NCBI GenBank assembly: GCA_023414875.1 | Contig: JAEZMV010000015.1 | Span: forward strand, 186,001 to 250,000 | Source of the DNA: Bacillota bacterium | GTDB lineage: Bacteria > Bacillota > Clostridia > Lachnospirales > Lachnospiraceae | DNA length: 64,000 nt | Reading direction: 5' to 3' | Shown: positions 34,204 through 43,297 of the stretch, in pieces | Layout of the letters: every line of letters begins with the position of its first letter | Position numbering within the stretch: the stretch's first letter is position 1 | Notes under the pieces: generated by a model | What the model saw: the letters and a program-made list of their open reading frames with translations, nothing else | Told to the model about the DNA's origin: nothing | Database searches by the model: none | Made by a program: the position numbers and the translations under genes

Positions 34204-36048
34204 CTATTCATAATCTATCATTACGATATATGGTATATCACTACCATTATAGGTATTAAGATGATAAACACAAACATAGTAATCACCCGGGGTTAGCTTA
34301 TAATAAATATCCTGATATAATTCACCATCATATTCTGTACATATTTCTACGAACGTTCCATCAATTTTATATAATGAAAAATATGTATTCTTCATATCCG
34401 TAACGGTATCAGATAGTATTATCCCATAAAACGCACAATCTTTTGTTACTGTAAAACGATATTTATCTCCGCTTTCAGAAGCTGTCAGAGTACCTATTAC
34501 ACCGATATAAGGTAAAATTACTTGGCATGTATCGATATACTGGCTGATTGAGGGGTCTTCATTCATAATACTATCAGCAAGTGCATCCTTATAGTCCTGC
34601 TCATATTTTTTATAATAATCAGCAACCGTCATTGGCTGATTGGTATTTATCTTCTGAAGTTCCTTAATATTAATCGCAAAGTTTAAGTTTTGACCACCCT
34701 CCAGATACATTGTATTAATGCCTATGACCTCGCCATATGCATTAACAAGTGGCCCGCCGCTATTACCCGGAGATATAGAAGCATCTATCTGTATGTAGTC
34801 CACAAGATCAATCACACGTGAGGCTGTTGAGATCATACCTTTCGTAAAAGTCTGTGTAAGACCAAAAGGACTACCTATCGTATAGATGTCCTGTCCCACA
34901 GAAATTTTTTCTTGGCTTATCATCATAACTGGTTTGTTTGCGTTAATTTTTAAAACTGCTATATCTAAGGTTTTATCATATCCTAAGATAGAGCTTACAT
35001 CATATTCCTTTTTATCTGCAGTCTTAACAACAATTTTCTCCATACCTTCAATTACATGATAGTTTGTGACAACAACCCCTTTGGCAATAAAGAAACCTGA
35101 GCCTTGGCTGCCATCACTGTCTGAGGTTGCAGTTATTTCTACTGTTGAAGGACCACATTTTTTATAAACCTCTTCCGATGTTAGCTTAGCTGTCTTTGCA
35201 GGCTTGTCGATAACTGTTACATTAATAATCAGTTTGTCACTGGTTTTAGTTGATGATATAGTAATTTTTGCCGTCCCTTTACTGTGAGTAATTATAGTTA
35301 TAGGTTTTTTGTTATCAACCCAGTCTTCCATTTTGCAATCTAAGATATCCGTATTATCTACTTTAAATTTTAAATTTTCATCACTTGTATGGTCAGTAGC
35401 AGTAATCCAGATTTTTGTATCCGCATAACAGGTAATATTAGTAGAAAAGGTACCTAAACGGTTAGTTCCTATGGCCACATCAAATCTACCTGTTTTTTCT
35501 CCGGCCTCAGCATAAACAGTAACCGTACCACTGGTTACTGCAGTAAGTACACCCCTCGTATTTATCGTTGCAATTGAAGTATCAGATACACTCCATTCAA
35601 TGGTATCATTAGATAACCCGTTTGCTTTTGCCTGAAACGAGAAAGTCTCCCCTACATTTAGACATTCTGTGGATTTTGTAAACTCTACCGAAGGGTTTTT
35701 AACGATTACGGTTACCTTTAAATCATAGCTTTTACTGTTTTGCTTAATCGTAGCAGTAATCGTTGCAGAACCGGCCTTAACTGCTTTAACTATTCCCTTG
35801 GAAGAAACGCTCGCAACATTCGTTTTATTGCTTTTATAGGTAATAACTGCATTCTTCGCTAAGTTCTTAAAACTAATTGTATGTGTTTTGTATCCTACAT
35901 ACAGTGTTGTTTTGGATGTTTTGATAGAGGGAGCTGTAACTGCTGCTTCAACTATCGTGTGAAATGCTGTTCCTGATATCGCCGTTACACAAAAACATAA
36001 CATTACGACCAGTAGTGTTTTCATCAATATTTTATTAACCCGGTTCAT
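34204..36048 (-). CDS. secreted trypsin-fold serine protease with bacterial Ig-like repeats
   Basis: 614 residues. A signal peptide (hydrophobic run about residues 9-27) is followed by two to three Big_2-type Ig-like domains (about 40-275; LYVGYKTHTISFKNL, ATINTRGVLTAVTSGTVTVYA). Next comes an S1C/DegP-like protease domain (about 285-480). The triad is readable: His331 in NYHVIEG, Asp362 in KTLDIAVLKI, Ser430 in SPGNSGGPLV. There is no PDZ domain. The C-terminal 100 residues form a beta-rich module ending in YKLTPGDYYVCVYH, like a pre-peptidase C-terminal domain. AGGGAGG precedes the ATG. Likely surface or secreted; target unknown. Confidence 0.88.
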   Translation of the reverse strand: MNRVNKILMKTLLVVMLCFCVTAISGTAFHTIVEAAVTAPSIKTSKTTLYVGYKTHTISFKNLAKNAVITYKSNKTNVASVSSKGIVKAVKAGSATITATIKQNSKSYDLKVTVIVKNPSVEFTKSTECLNVGETFSFQAKANGLSNDTIEWSVSDTSIATINTRGVLTAVTSGTVTVYAEAGEKTGRFDVAIGTNRLGTFSTNITCYADTKIWITATDHTSDENLKFKVDNTDILDCKMEDWVDNKKPITIITHSKGTAKITISSTKTSDKLIINVTVIDKPAKTAKLTSEEVYKKCGPSTVEITATSDSDGSQGSGFFIAKGVVVTNYHVIEGMEKIVVKTADKKEYDVSSILGYDKTLDIAVLKINANKPVMMISQEKISVGQDIYTIGSPFGLTQTFTKGMISTASRVIDLVDYIQIDASISPGNSGGPLVNAYGEVIGINTMYLEGGQNLNFAINIKELQKINTNQPMTVADYYKKYEQDYKDALADSIMNEDPSISQYIDTCQVILPYIGVIGTLTASESGDKYRFTVTKDCAFYGIILSDTVTDMKNTYFSLYKIDGTFVEICTEYDGELYQDIYYKLTPGDYYVCVYHLNTYNGSDIPYIVMIDYE

Positions 36049-36235
36049 AATTTCCTCCCTATTATTTAATACTCTTATATTATAACGGAAATTATTGTAA
36101 TTACAAGAAATACTTGTAAAATTATACTATTTTATGTTATTTTCTGCATAACCTAACATTCTGTCCTTTACATTAACCACATTATATCCTACCCTATGTA
36201 GCTTTGATACAGTTCCTAAGTATCTTCGATCTGAT

Positions 36236-37333
36236 TTATGAAATACCCTTACAGATTCTTTTAACCTCTTCCTCCTGCTCAAACAATACACAGCCTCCTT
36301 TGTGTTCCCTTAACAAAACATCACTGGAGGTCAAACTCTTGAACAATGGGGACTGTAATGCTTCCAGCAGAGTACAATCCCTAATATTCGTATCCGAATA
36401 CGGTGAAAAGGGGCACGGTTCGGCACTTCCATCCGAATTGATATGAAAAAATCCTCTGCCTGCTGCGAGGCACCCACCTGAGCTTTTCTCATCACCGGGA
36501 AAGGATACTATCAACATTTCTGCAAATTGTAAACGGTATAAACGAAGCCTTCTGTCCATTTCATCCCTATCTTGATCTGTTAAGATCAGATGCTTCGTAG
36601 AACTATTTACTGGGACATATTCTATAAAGAATACCACCTTACAGCCCCCTTGATATAGTTCTGAAAGGAAGGTATTTCCGAGAATATTGTGATAATTTTC
36701 TTTCGTTACCGTAATAGAAGCACCGAAAAAGATACCTTTTTCTTTCAACCCTTGCATGGTTAGCTTAATATGTGAATAGATACCCTTTCCTCTGCGAAGA
36801 TCCGTGTATTCTTCTTCCCCCTCAATGCTGATAACCGGTAGCAGATTTCTATTTTTATTAAGTAGTTTTATATACCTATCACGAAGCATTGTTCCATTCG
36901 TAAAAACCGGAAAAAATATTTTTTTATATCCTGCTGCGGCTTCTATGACTTCCGGACGCATGAAAGGTTCTCCCCCTGCCATCAGAATAAAACTGATACC
37001 GAGCTCAGTAGCTTCCTTGAATATTCTTTTCCATTCATCAACACTTAATTCAACTTTTTGGTGGTGTTCTTTTTCTGCATTATTTGCTCTGGAATAACAG
37101 CCTTTGCATCGAAGATTACAGTCATTCGTAATGCTACTCATTAAAAAGGATGGAATATGTTTCCCACTCAATTCATATTTTTCTCTAATTATTGCTGCCT
37201 CCCTGCTTGACATGGAATATTTCGCAATAAATAAACTTTCCTTTGGATTTTTTAATGAAGCCTTGATTGCACCCTTTATAATATTCTCGATACTGTCACT
37301 TAAATATTGATCAATTCTGAATTCCGAAAACAT
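36236..37333 (-). CDS. radical SAM protein with SPASM-like C-terminus
   Basis: 365 residues. The 4Fe-4S/SAM motif is CNLRCKGC (Cys72, Cys76, Cys79), followed by MAGGEPFMRPEV (the GGEP SAM-binding element) and ISIEGEEEYTDLRRGKG. The C-terminal third has spaced cysteines GGCLAAGRGFFHINSDG...EPCPFSPYSDTNIRDC and KGGCVLFEQ, which may hold a second cluster as in SPASM/twitch proteins. AGGAGAA precedes the ATG. No peptide precursor or partner gene is adjacent, so whether it matures a peptide or works on a small molecule cannot be told. Confidence 0.85.
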   Translation of the reverse strand: MFSEFRIDQYLSDSIENIIKGAIKASLKNPKESLFIAKYSMSSREAAIIREKYELSGKHIPSFLMSSITNDCNLRCKGCYSRANNAEKEHHQKVELSVDEWKRIFKEATELGISFILMAGGEPFMRPEVIEAAAGYKKIFFPVFTNGTMLRDRYIKLLNKNRNLLPVISIEGEEEYTDLRRGKGIYSHIKLTMQGLKEKGIFFGASITVTKENYHNILGNTFLSELYQGGCKVVFFIEYVPVNSSTKHLILTDQDRDEMDRRLRLYRLQFAEMLIVSFPGDEKSSGGCLAAGRGFFHINSDGSAEPCPFSPYSDTNIRDCTLLEALQSPLFKSLTSSDVLLREHKGGCVLFEQEEEVKRICKGIS

Positions 37334-37419
37334 AGGTGGTATTCTCCTTTATAATAATATTTATTCTCCTGCCTAAAATTAAGAGTAAGCGATATTTCGA
37401 AATTCTTTCGACACACAAA

Positions 37420-37543
37420 CGAAGCATGGCCGCTTTTGCCGCAAATGCTTCATAGAAAACCTGTAAATATAATAATGAATTCCCACTGGAATTCATTATT
37501 ATATTTACTAAGAATTCAACTTTGTTGAATTCTTTTCAAACTA
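37420..37543 (-). repeat. 125-bp three-hairpin repeat, copy 3 (inverted)
   Basis: Reverse complement of the element at 30562 and 30687, with the same three hairpins. The middle stem here is longer, AATAATGAATTCC with GGAATTCATTATT. It lies between the radical SAM and alpha-xylosidase genes. Of the 364-base gap (37334-37697) this repeat is the main content. Confidence 0.9.
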
Positions 37544-37618
37544 ATCAGTTAAGATAATTATATGTTGATATTTTTATTAAAACAATAGAAATTTCATAAT
37601 CTGACCGACAAGTAAAAT

Positions 37619-37678
37619 AAAAGGGGGCTGTATAACACGAAACATCGACATCCGCGTATTCATACAGTAACCCCTTTT
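37619..37678 (-). terminator. terminator of the alpha-xylosidase gene
   Basis: AAAAGGGG (37619-37626) with CCCCTTTT (37671-37678), and CTGTAT with ATACAG inside. On the minus strand it ends CCCCCTTTTATTTTAC. Confidence 0.7.
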
Positions 37679-37697
37679 ACCTTTTATTAATTTTACT

Positions 37698-40046
37698 TTA
37701 TAATTTTAAAGTACAAATAATTGTACCTTTACTTACCGGTGTTATTACTGTCTCATTGCCTGAAATCTCAAAGCTTGCGTTTTCTACGGAGACGATACCT
37801 GTAATATTTTTTAATACTACCTTGTAGCCCTTTGATGAATCTACGTCAATTGTAATAGTATTACCTGACTTAGTAATCTCAGCTTTAACCGAAAGAACAG
37901 CCTTTTCATCATATACCACAGTTGAAGCAGGAACATGATCGATCAGCTCATATACTGTTAACGTTACATCCTTAGAATAATCATATACTGCATTGTCTTC
38001 TGTTGCACCTATTGCAATGATACTTCCTTCTTTCACCATCAAAGGAATACTTAAATAGCTATGCTTTTCCTTGTACCAACGACCACCGGCTTTTACTTCT
38101 CCGGTAAAGAAATCCGTCCACTTACCTTCCGGTAAATAGTAATTAGCCATGCTCTCATCATTAAAAATAGGAGCAACTAATAATGAATCACCTAAGATAT
38201 ACTGTTTATCCAAATATGCACACATAGGATCTTCTGTGTATTCCATAACCATGCTTCTCATGGAAGGAACACCAACCTTAGAGGTTTCTATTGCATTACG
38301 GAACAAATATGGCATTAAGGATGCCTTTAATCTGGTAAAGTATTTAACAACCTGCACAGCCTCATCGTCATAAGCCCACGGTACGCGGTAAGAAGTACTT
38401 CCATGTAGACGGGAATGAGTAGACAATAAACCGAAGGCACACCAACGCTTGTACACATCGGGGGTTGAAGTATTCTCAAATCCGCCAATGTCATGGCTCC
38501 AGTATCCAAAGCCGGACATGGTTAAGGATAAACCACCGCGTAAGCTTTCAGCCATGGACTCGTAATCGGACCAGCAGTCACCACCCCAATGAACCGGGAA
38601 TTTTTGTCCGCCAACGGTAGCACTTCTTGCAAATAGCACAGCCTCACCCTTACCACGCTTTCTCTCTAGCAAATCAAATACTACCTTGTTGTAAAGGTAG
38701 GTATAGTAATTATGCATTTTAATCGGGTCTGAACCATCATGATATACTACATCCGTAGGTATTCTCTCGCCAAAATCCGTCTTAAAGCAGTCAACCCCCA
38801 TATCAAGGAGTACTTCCAGCTTAGAAGAGAACCACTCACAAGCCTCCGGGTTCGTAAAATCTACAATCGCCATACCGGGCTGCCACATATCCCACTGCCA
38901 AACATCACCATTCGGTCGTTTGATGAAATAGCCTCCCTCTACGCCTTCTTGAAACATAGAAGCTTCCTGAGCGATATAGCTGTTAATCCAAACACAGATT
39001 TTTAAACCTTTTTCTTTTAATCTCTTTATCATTCCCACCGGATCAGGGAACACTCTGGAATCCCAGATGAAATCACTCCAGTGGAAATCCTTCATCCAGA
39101 AGCAATCGAAATGAAATACCTTTAACGGAATACCGCGCTCAAGCATACCATCAACAAAGCTGTTTACAGTAGCTTCATCATAGTTGGTGGTAAAGGAAGT
39201 GGATAACCATAAACCGAAGGTCCATGCCGGAGGTAAGCTAGGCTTTCCGGTCAGATCTGTATATCGCATTAATACTTCCTTCATGGATGGTCCATTGATA
39301 ATAAAGTAATCCAGCTCTTCTCCGGGAACAGAAAATTGTATCTTCTTAACCATTTCTGAACTAACTTCGAAGGAAACCCTCTCAGGATGGTTGACATATA
39401 CACCATAGCCTTTGTTTGAGATGTAGAAAGGTATATTTTTATAAGACAGTTCGGTAGAGGTGCCACCGTCTTCATTCCAGATATCGATAGACTGACCATT
39501 TTTAACAAATGGTGTAAAACGCTCACCCAGACCATATATTAATTCACCAACAGAAAGAGAAAGACGTTCTCTCATATAAGTATCATGCTCAAGGCCATCA
39601 TCATATGCCAGACCTCTCCAGTCGGTTTTTACATATGCCAAATCACGCCAGCCGCTATCGGTTATTTTCTCATTACCACGGTAATATATCATCTTCCAAT
39701 TAGATTTATTAATCTCAAGACGAAGACTACCACTGCTTATGATCAGATAATTATCCTGTTCTTCAATCTGAATGTTTTTGTTTTTATCAACTTCAATCTC
39801 AAATTCAGGGGATTTCTTCTTAACACCCATATAATGATTGGTCCGTACCCGTAAAACCTCCGGGGCTGGGGAGGAAATACGGATTGTTAGATTAACACCA
39901 CCTAAGGTATCTCCTCTATGGTTAATTTTATGTGTGGGCGCACATAGAGTTAAAAGATTATTCTCCTTCTTAGCAAAATATACTTCTGCAGGAGAAAACA
40001 CTTCGGTTCCCTCCTTCTGTATCCAACATCCGTTACTAAATTTCAT
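37698..40046 (-). CDS. yicI: alpha-xylosidase, glycoside hydrolase family 31 (YicI-like)
   Basis: Releases alpha-linked xylose, typically isoprimeverose from xyloglucan, in the cytoplasm. 782 residues. The nucleophile lies in KTDFGERIP (Asp424) and the acid/base in HWGGDCWSDYESM (Asp490). The 66-residue spacing equals that of E. coli YicI (416/482). The KTDFGE context separates alpha-xylosidases from alpha-glucosidases. No signal peptide. GGAGGAGAATT precedes the ATG. It is monocistronic with no sugar transporter nearby, so it must rely on uptake encoded elsewhere. Confidence 0.93.
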   Translation of the reverse strand: MKFSNGCWIQKEGTEVFSPAEVYFAKKENNLLTLCAPTHKINHRGDTLGGVNLTIRISSPAPEVLRVRTNHYMGVKKKSPEFEIEVDKNKNIQIEEQDNYLIISSGSLRLEINKSNWKMIYYRGNEKITDSGWRDLAYVKTDWRGLAYDDGLEHDTYMRERLSLSVGELIYGLGERFTPFVKNGQSIDIWNEDGGTSTELSYKNIPFYISNKGYGVYVNHPERVSFEVSSEMVKKIQFSVPGEELDYFIINGPSMKEVLMRYTDLTGKPSLPPAWTFGLWLSTSFTTNYDEATVNSFVDGMLERGIPLKVFHFDCFWMKDFHWSDFIWDSRVFPDPVGMIKRLKEKGLKICVWINSYIAQEASMFQEGVEGGYFIKRPNGDVWQWDMWQPGMAIVDFTNPEACEWFSSKLEVLLDMGVDCFKTDFGERIPTDVVYHDGSDPIKMHNYYTYLYNKVVFDLLERKRGKGEAVLFARSATVGGQKFPVHWGGDCWSDYESMAESLRGGLSLTMSGFGYWSHDIGGFENTSTPDVYKRWCAFGLLSTHSRLHGSTSYRVPWAYDDEAVQVVKYFTRLKASLMPYLFRNAIETSKVGVPSMRSMVMEYTEDPMCAYLDKQYILGDSLLVAPIFNDESMANYYLPEGKWTDFFTGEVKAGGRWYKEKHSYLSIPLMVKEGSIIAIGATEDNAVYDYSKDVTLTVYELIDHVPASTVVYDEKAVLSVKAEITKSGNTITIDVDSSKGYKVVLKNITGIVSVENASFEISGNETVITPVSKGTIICTLKL

Positions 40047-40432
40047 AATTCTCCTCCTTTCTGCGCTGCTTTATGCGCAATACATAATTAACCTTATTAT
40101 AGCAATAAATTTTATAAATAAAAATGTACTATTCTTGCTACCTCATGGCATATTTTCTTTAAAACAAGATCCGACGCCTTATTTTTATTACTTTACATTA
40201 TTTCATCCCATCTGTAATTGTGTTTATTATAGATTAATAGCATGAGAAATGAAGATTATAATATATTTAATTTGATTTCTATAACCAGAATTTAGATATA
40301 TTAAGAATTATACAATAATCAATTGGATTGCCCTGTGCAAATAATAAAAAAATCTGTGCAAATGTTAAATGCAATATCCTACTGTATGTGTTAAAATATT
40401 CAAATAAAATCTTTAAGAATAGAGGTGTCCGG
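40047..40432. other. divergent intergenic region
   Basis: 386 bases between the xylosidase and the Nim-like gene. It contains a TATAAT-like minus box (40101-40096) without a good -35. It also holds a direct repeat CTGTGCAAAT at 40333-40342 and 40354-40363, 21 bases apart. No gene is seen. Confidence 0.5.
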
Positions 40433-40909
40433 ATGAGAAGAAAAGACCGTGAAATCAAACAGTTGAATGAGATAATTGAAATTATAAAGAAATGTGAGGT
40501 ATGCAGGATTGCTTTATATGATGGGGAATTTCCTTATATTATTCCAATGAATTTTGGGTTGGCAGTTCTGGAAAATGATATCGAGCTTTACTTCCACTGT
40601 GCCAATACCGGAAAGAAACTTGATTTAATCCGTACAAATTCGAAGGCCGGCTTTGAGATGGATTGCTCTCACAAATTAATTATTGCAGAAAATGCTTGTG
40701 ATTATTCCATGGAGTTTGATAGTGTCTGTGGACATGGAGTACTCGAGATCCTTGAAGATGATCAAAAAATAGATGCTCTTATGTATCTGATGAAACAATA
40801 TTCAAAGGAAGCCTCCTTTGAATTTAACCCCAACTACTTGAAGATGGTCACTGTACTAAAGCTGAAGGTTAAACAAATAACGGGTAAGAGGTTAAGACAA
40901 GACACTTAA
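40433..40909 (+). CDS. NimA-like pyridoxamine-5'-phosphate-oxidase-family flavoprotein
   Basis: 158 residues of split-barrel flavin-binding fold. MRRKDREIKQLNEIIEII then CEVCRIALYDGEFPYIIPMNFG and YFHCANTGKKLDLI are the usual features of the NimA/PNPOx-like family, members of which reduce nitroimidazoles or bind FMN, F420 or haem. ATG 40433 follows AGAGGTG; the 35-residue upstream extension has cysteine-rich non-coding character. Whether it confers nitroimidazole resistance cannot be inferred from sequence alone. Confidence 0.85.
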   Translation: MRRKDREIKQLNEIIEIIKKCEVCRIALYDGEFPYIIPMNFGLAVLENDIELYFHCANTGKKLDLIRTNSKAGFEMDCSHKLIIAENACDYSMEFDSVCGHGVLEILEDDQKIDALMYLMKQYSKEASFEFNPNYLKMVTVLKLKVKQITGKRLRQDT

Positions 40910-40920
40910 ATAGCATGAAA

Positions 40921-40965
40921 GCGAGACTGTTTCAGACAAAATTTAACCATGTGTAACAGTCTCGC
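40921..40965. terminator. 11-bp hairpin between convergent genes
   Basis: GCGAGACTGTT (40921-40931) pairs with AACAGTCTCGC (40955-40965). It serves the Nim-like (+) and cyclase-like (-) genes; no strong T-run follows. Confidence 0.65.
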
Positions 40966-40971
40966 CACAGA

Positions 40972-41919
40972 CTACTTAACAATTTCTAGACCACCATTTG
41001 TTCCTATTCCTTCATATAAGACATTACCCTTATAGTTTGAGAATCTAACTTTTATTACAGCATTATTTGTTTCCGTAATATCCCTGCTCATTTTACCATT
41101 GATCGGAGCTTTTATCGAACCACCTTTTGCATAGGTGATACTCATGTCGAGACGGAATCTGCAGTCCTTTACTGATATCCTCAGTTGTTTTTTATTGTAA
41201 TCCAATTTACTAATTCGCGCACCTGTATAAGTAGTAAATAAAAAGATACGATCCTTATAACGGAACAACGTGATAAATCCAACAAAACTACTTCCAAGAC
41301 ATGGTATTTTACCAACATTAAGTGATAGCGAAACATCGTCCGGTTGAAAATGATTTGATTGAAACCAAAGCCAGGTTTTTGGCATGGACCTTCCCCAGTC
41401 TTTTTCGATATAACCAATTCCATTCGTAAAATCCACATACTCTCCTGATATTTTTATATGACCGGTTATCTCATGCTGAATGTTTATAATATCATGATAG
41501 CATTCCATAAACGGGTTAAATAAAAATGGTCCCATAACTCCCGGGCGTAAGATAGATTTCGGGAACTCCATAATATTTCTAAAATATAAATCTCCCTGCA
41601 GGCTGAGCTCCTTACCGATAATATTTAACCTGATTCGGCTTCTGGAAAAATAATTGTCACCCAGCATGATTTCAAATTCCTTCTCATTGAATTGAAAATC
41701 ATTAATATCATATCGAAAATAACTGACCTTGTTATCCATATCTAGCACTTGAATGAACGCATGGGTTTCCCATGGATCGATGGATATTCCGGGTATAATT
41801 GACAAGGAATGCTCTGTATTACTATCAACTATTTTAAAATACCATCCTTCAAAATATCGTTCCTTTTTGTTTTTTCCCTGAAAGATACTCGGATTAAAAA
41901 GTTTTATTAGACGGTACAT
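40972..41919 (-). CDS. tocopherol-cyclase-like protein
   Basis: 315 residues, beta-rich, no signal peptide. YFEGWYFKIV at the start and GIGYIEKDWGRSMPKTWLWFQSNHF in the middle match the tryptophan-rich pattern of the tocopherol cyclase family (plant VTE1 and bacterial relatives). These anaerobes are not known to make tocopherol, so the bacterial protein probably acts on or binds another lipid. AAGGA precedes ATG 41919; the frame to 41946 has no ribosome site. The next gene upstream (41950) ends 30 bases away and encodes a membrane protein, so the two probably share a transcript. Confidence 0.8.
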   Translation of the reverse strand: MYRLIKLFNPSIFQGKNKKERYFEGWYFKIVDSNTEHSLSIIPGISIDPWETHAFIQVLDMDNKVSYFRYDINDFQFNEKEFEIMLGDNYFSRSRIRLNIIGKELSLQGDLYFRNIMEFPKSILRPGVMGPFLFNPFMECYHDIINIQHEITGHIKISGEYVDFTNGIGYIEKDWGRSMPKTWLWFQSNHFQPDDVSLSLNVGKIPCLGSSFVGFITLFRYKDRIFLFTTYTGARISKLDYNKKQLRISVKDCRFRLDMSITYAKGGSIKAPINGKMSRDITETNNAVIKVRFSNYKGNVLYEGIGTNGGLEIVK

Positions 41920-41949
41920 ACTATTATTTCCTTTTCTATGATTCATTTT

Positions 41950-42408
41950 TTATTGCTTTTCTGCCATATTTAAAGCGTTTTCCGCTGATGAATGATCTCC
42001 GTCAAAATCTCCTCTCATTGCTTTTAATGCAGTCTTCTCAGCATCAATTTCCTCAGCAGTCCGAACACCCCATTTGCGGATAAATGGAAGCGGAGGACAC
42101 CAACCCCAGATTGCGTGCTGAAGCATAAAAATCGCTACAGCTCCAGTGATTAAAAACCATAATCTACTCATTTTAATGCCTAAGTATGAGCTGATTATGA
42201 TAAGCAAGGAAGCATTTACTTCCAAAATTCTCTCAATATCCCATTCCAGATTTAACATACGGATGCGATCTGATATTTCTTCTTCGTCGCAGTTCTTAAA
42301 TATATTCAAGTTACGTATCGTATTATTTCTAATTTCAGCATTCGTCAACGGATCGGTACGCAGAAAGACTCGTTGAGATGTCGGAGGAAGAATATTTTTT
42401 CCTTTCAT
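41950..42408 (-). CDS. DUF2892-like inner-membrane protein
   Basis: 152 residues. The centre has two hydrophobic segments (VNASLLIIISSYLGI and LWFLITGAVAIFMLQHAIWGW) followed by WCPPLPFIRKWGVRTAEEID, resembling the membrane part of YgaP (DUF2892), but without a rhodanese domain. The N-terminal 45 residues are charged and cytosolic, and the C-terminal tail is hydrophilic. Upstream of and probably co-transcribed with the cyclase-like gene. Function unknown. Confidence 0.7.
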   Translation of the reverse strand: MKGKNILPPTSQRVFLRTDPLTNAEIRNNTIRNLNIFKNCDEEEISDRIRMLNLEWDIERILEVNASLLIIISSYLGIKMSRLWFLITGAVAIFMLQHAIWGWCPPLPFIRKWGVRTAEEIDAEKTALKAMRGDFDGDHSSAENALNMAEKQ

Positions 42409-42511
42409 AGCATCACCACCTTTTTTAGTTTAAGGATAGTATGCGTGCTATAGAATAAATTATACAAATATGGATACGTGATTAATTCATATAAAATTTA
42501 ACCATAAAAAA

Positions 42512-42556
42512 TCCCCTTAAGTAGATTTTGGTTATTTACCTTGTCTACTTAGGGGA
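42512..42556 (-). terminator. terminator of pdxST
   Basis: TCCCCTTAAGTAGA (42512-42525) pairs with TCTACTTAGGGGA (42544-42556) with one bulge and is followed on the minus strand by a T-run. Confidence 0.85.
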
Positions 42557-42626
42557 AATAAAATCAGCCTAACTTTTGGGGTCGGTTCATTAGCTTTCAG
42601 GTTTATGGCTCTTCTTCTATAGTGAT

Positions 42627-43196
42627 TTATATACTCTCCAAAAAGAAACGATGTACTCTCCTATCCTTCGTCAGCTCCGGATGGAATGCGGTAACTAACA
42701 TATTTCTCTGCTTTGCAGCAACAATATTGCCCTCTACTTCAGCCAGCACTTCAACACTTTCATCGTCTAAAACCTCTTCTATATATGGTGCCCGTATAAA
42801 AGTCATAGGGACATCCCCTATCCCATGAAAACAGGCTATGGTCGTAAAGCTTCCCAGCTGTCTTCCATATGCATTTCTCTTGACTACTATATCCATCGTT
42901 CCTAGATAGTTCCTACCATCGTTAGATATCTTCTTTGCCAGCAAAATCAAACCCGCACAGGTACCCATAACAGGTAATCCATTCTCGATTAATTGCTGCA
43001 ATTCCTCAAACATATCCAATTCCCTCAGAAGCTTTCCTATGACGGTGCTTTCTCCTCCAGGAAGAATAATTCCATCCATGTTCTTTGCTAAATCTGATTT
43101 CTGGCGAATTTCAAAGGCTACCTCTCCAAGCTCTTCCACTGCCTTTTTATGTTCGGCAAAGGCACCCTGAACTGCCAAGATTCCAATTTGTCTCAT
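42627..43196 (-). CDS. pdxT: pyridoxal 5'-phosphate synthase glutaminase subunit
   Basis: Makes ammonia from glutamine for PdxS. 189 residues with GILAVQGAFAEH, GGESTVIGKLLRE, catalytic Cys in GTCAGLILLAKK, and the His-Glu of AFHPELT. ATG 43196 follows GGAGG by 5 bases, while the longer frame to 43256 adds a cysteine-rich stretch foreign to the family. Downstream of pdxS by about 100 bases and ended by a terminator. Confidence 0.96.
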   Translation of the reverse strand: MRQIGILAVQGAFAEHKKAVEELGEVAFEIRQKSDLAKNMDGIILPGGESTVIGKLLRELDMFEELQQLIENGLPVMGTCAGLILLAKKISNDGRNYLGTMDIVVKRNAYGRQLGSFTTIACFHGIGDVPMTFIRAPYIEEVLDDESVEVLAEVEGNIVAAKQRNMLVTAFHPELTKDRRVHRFFLESI

Positions 43197-43297
43197 GATA
43201 ACCTCCATTCTGCCGCTGCAATTCATATCTCGCTTGCAAGACTTACTCATATACAAGCATGTGTACGCAGCGCTGACACAAATTTGTTATTAATTGA

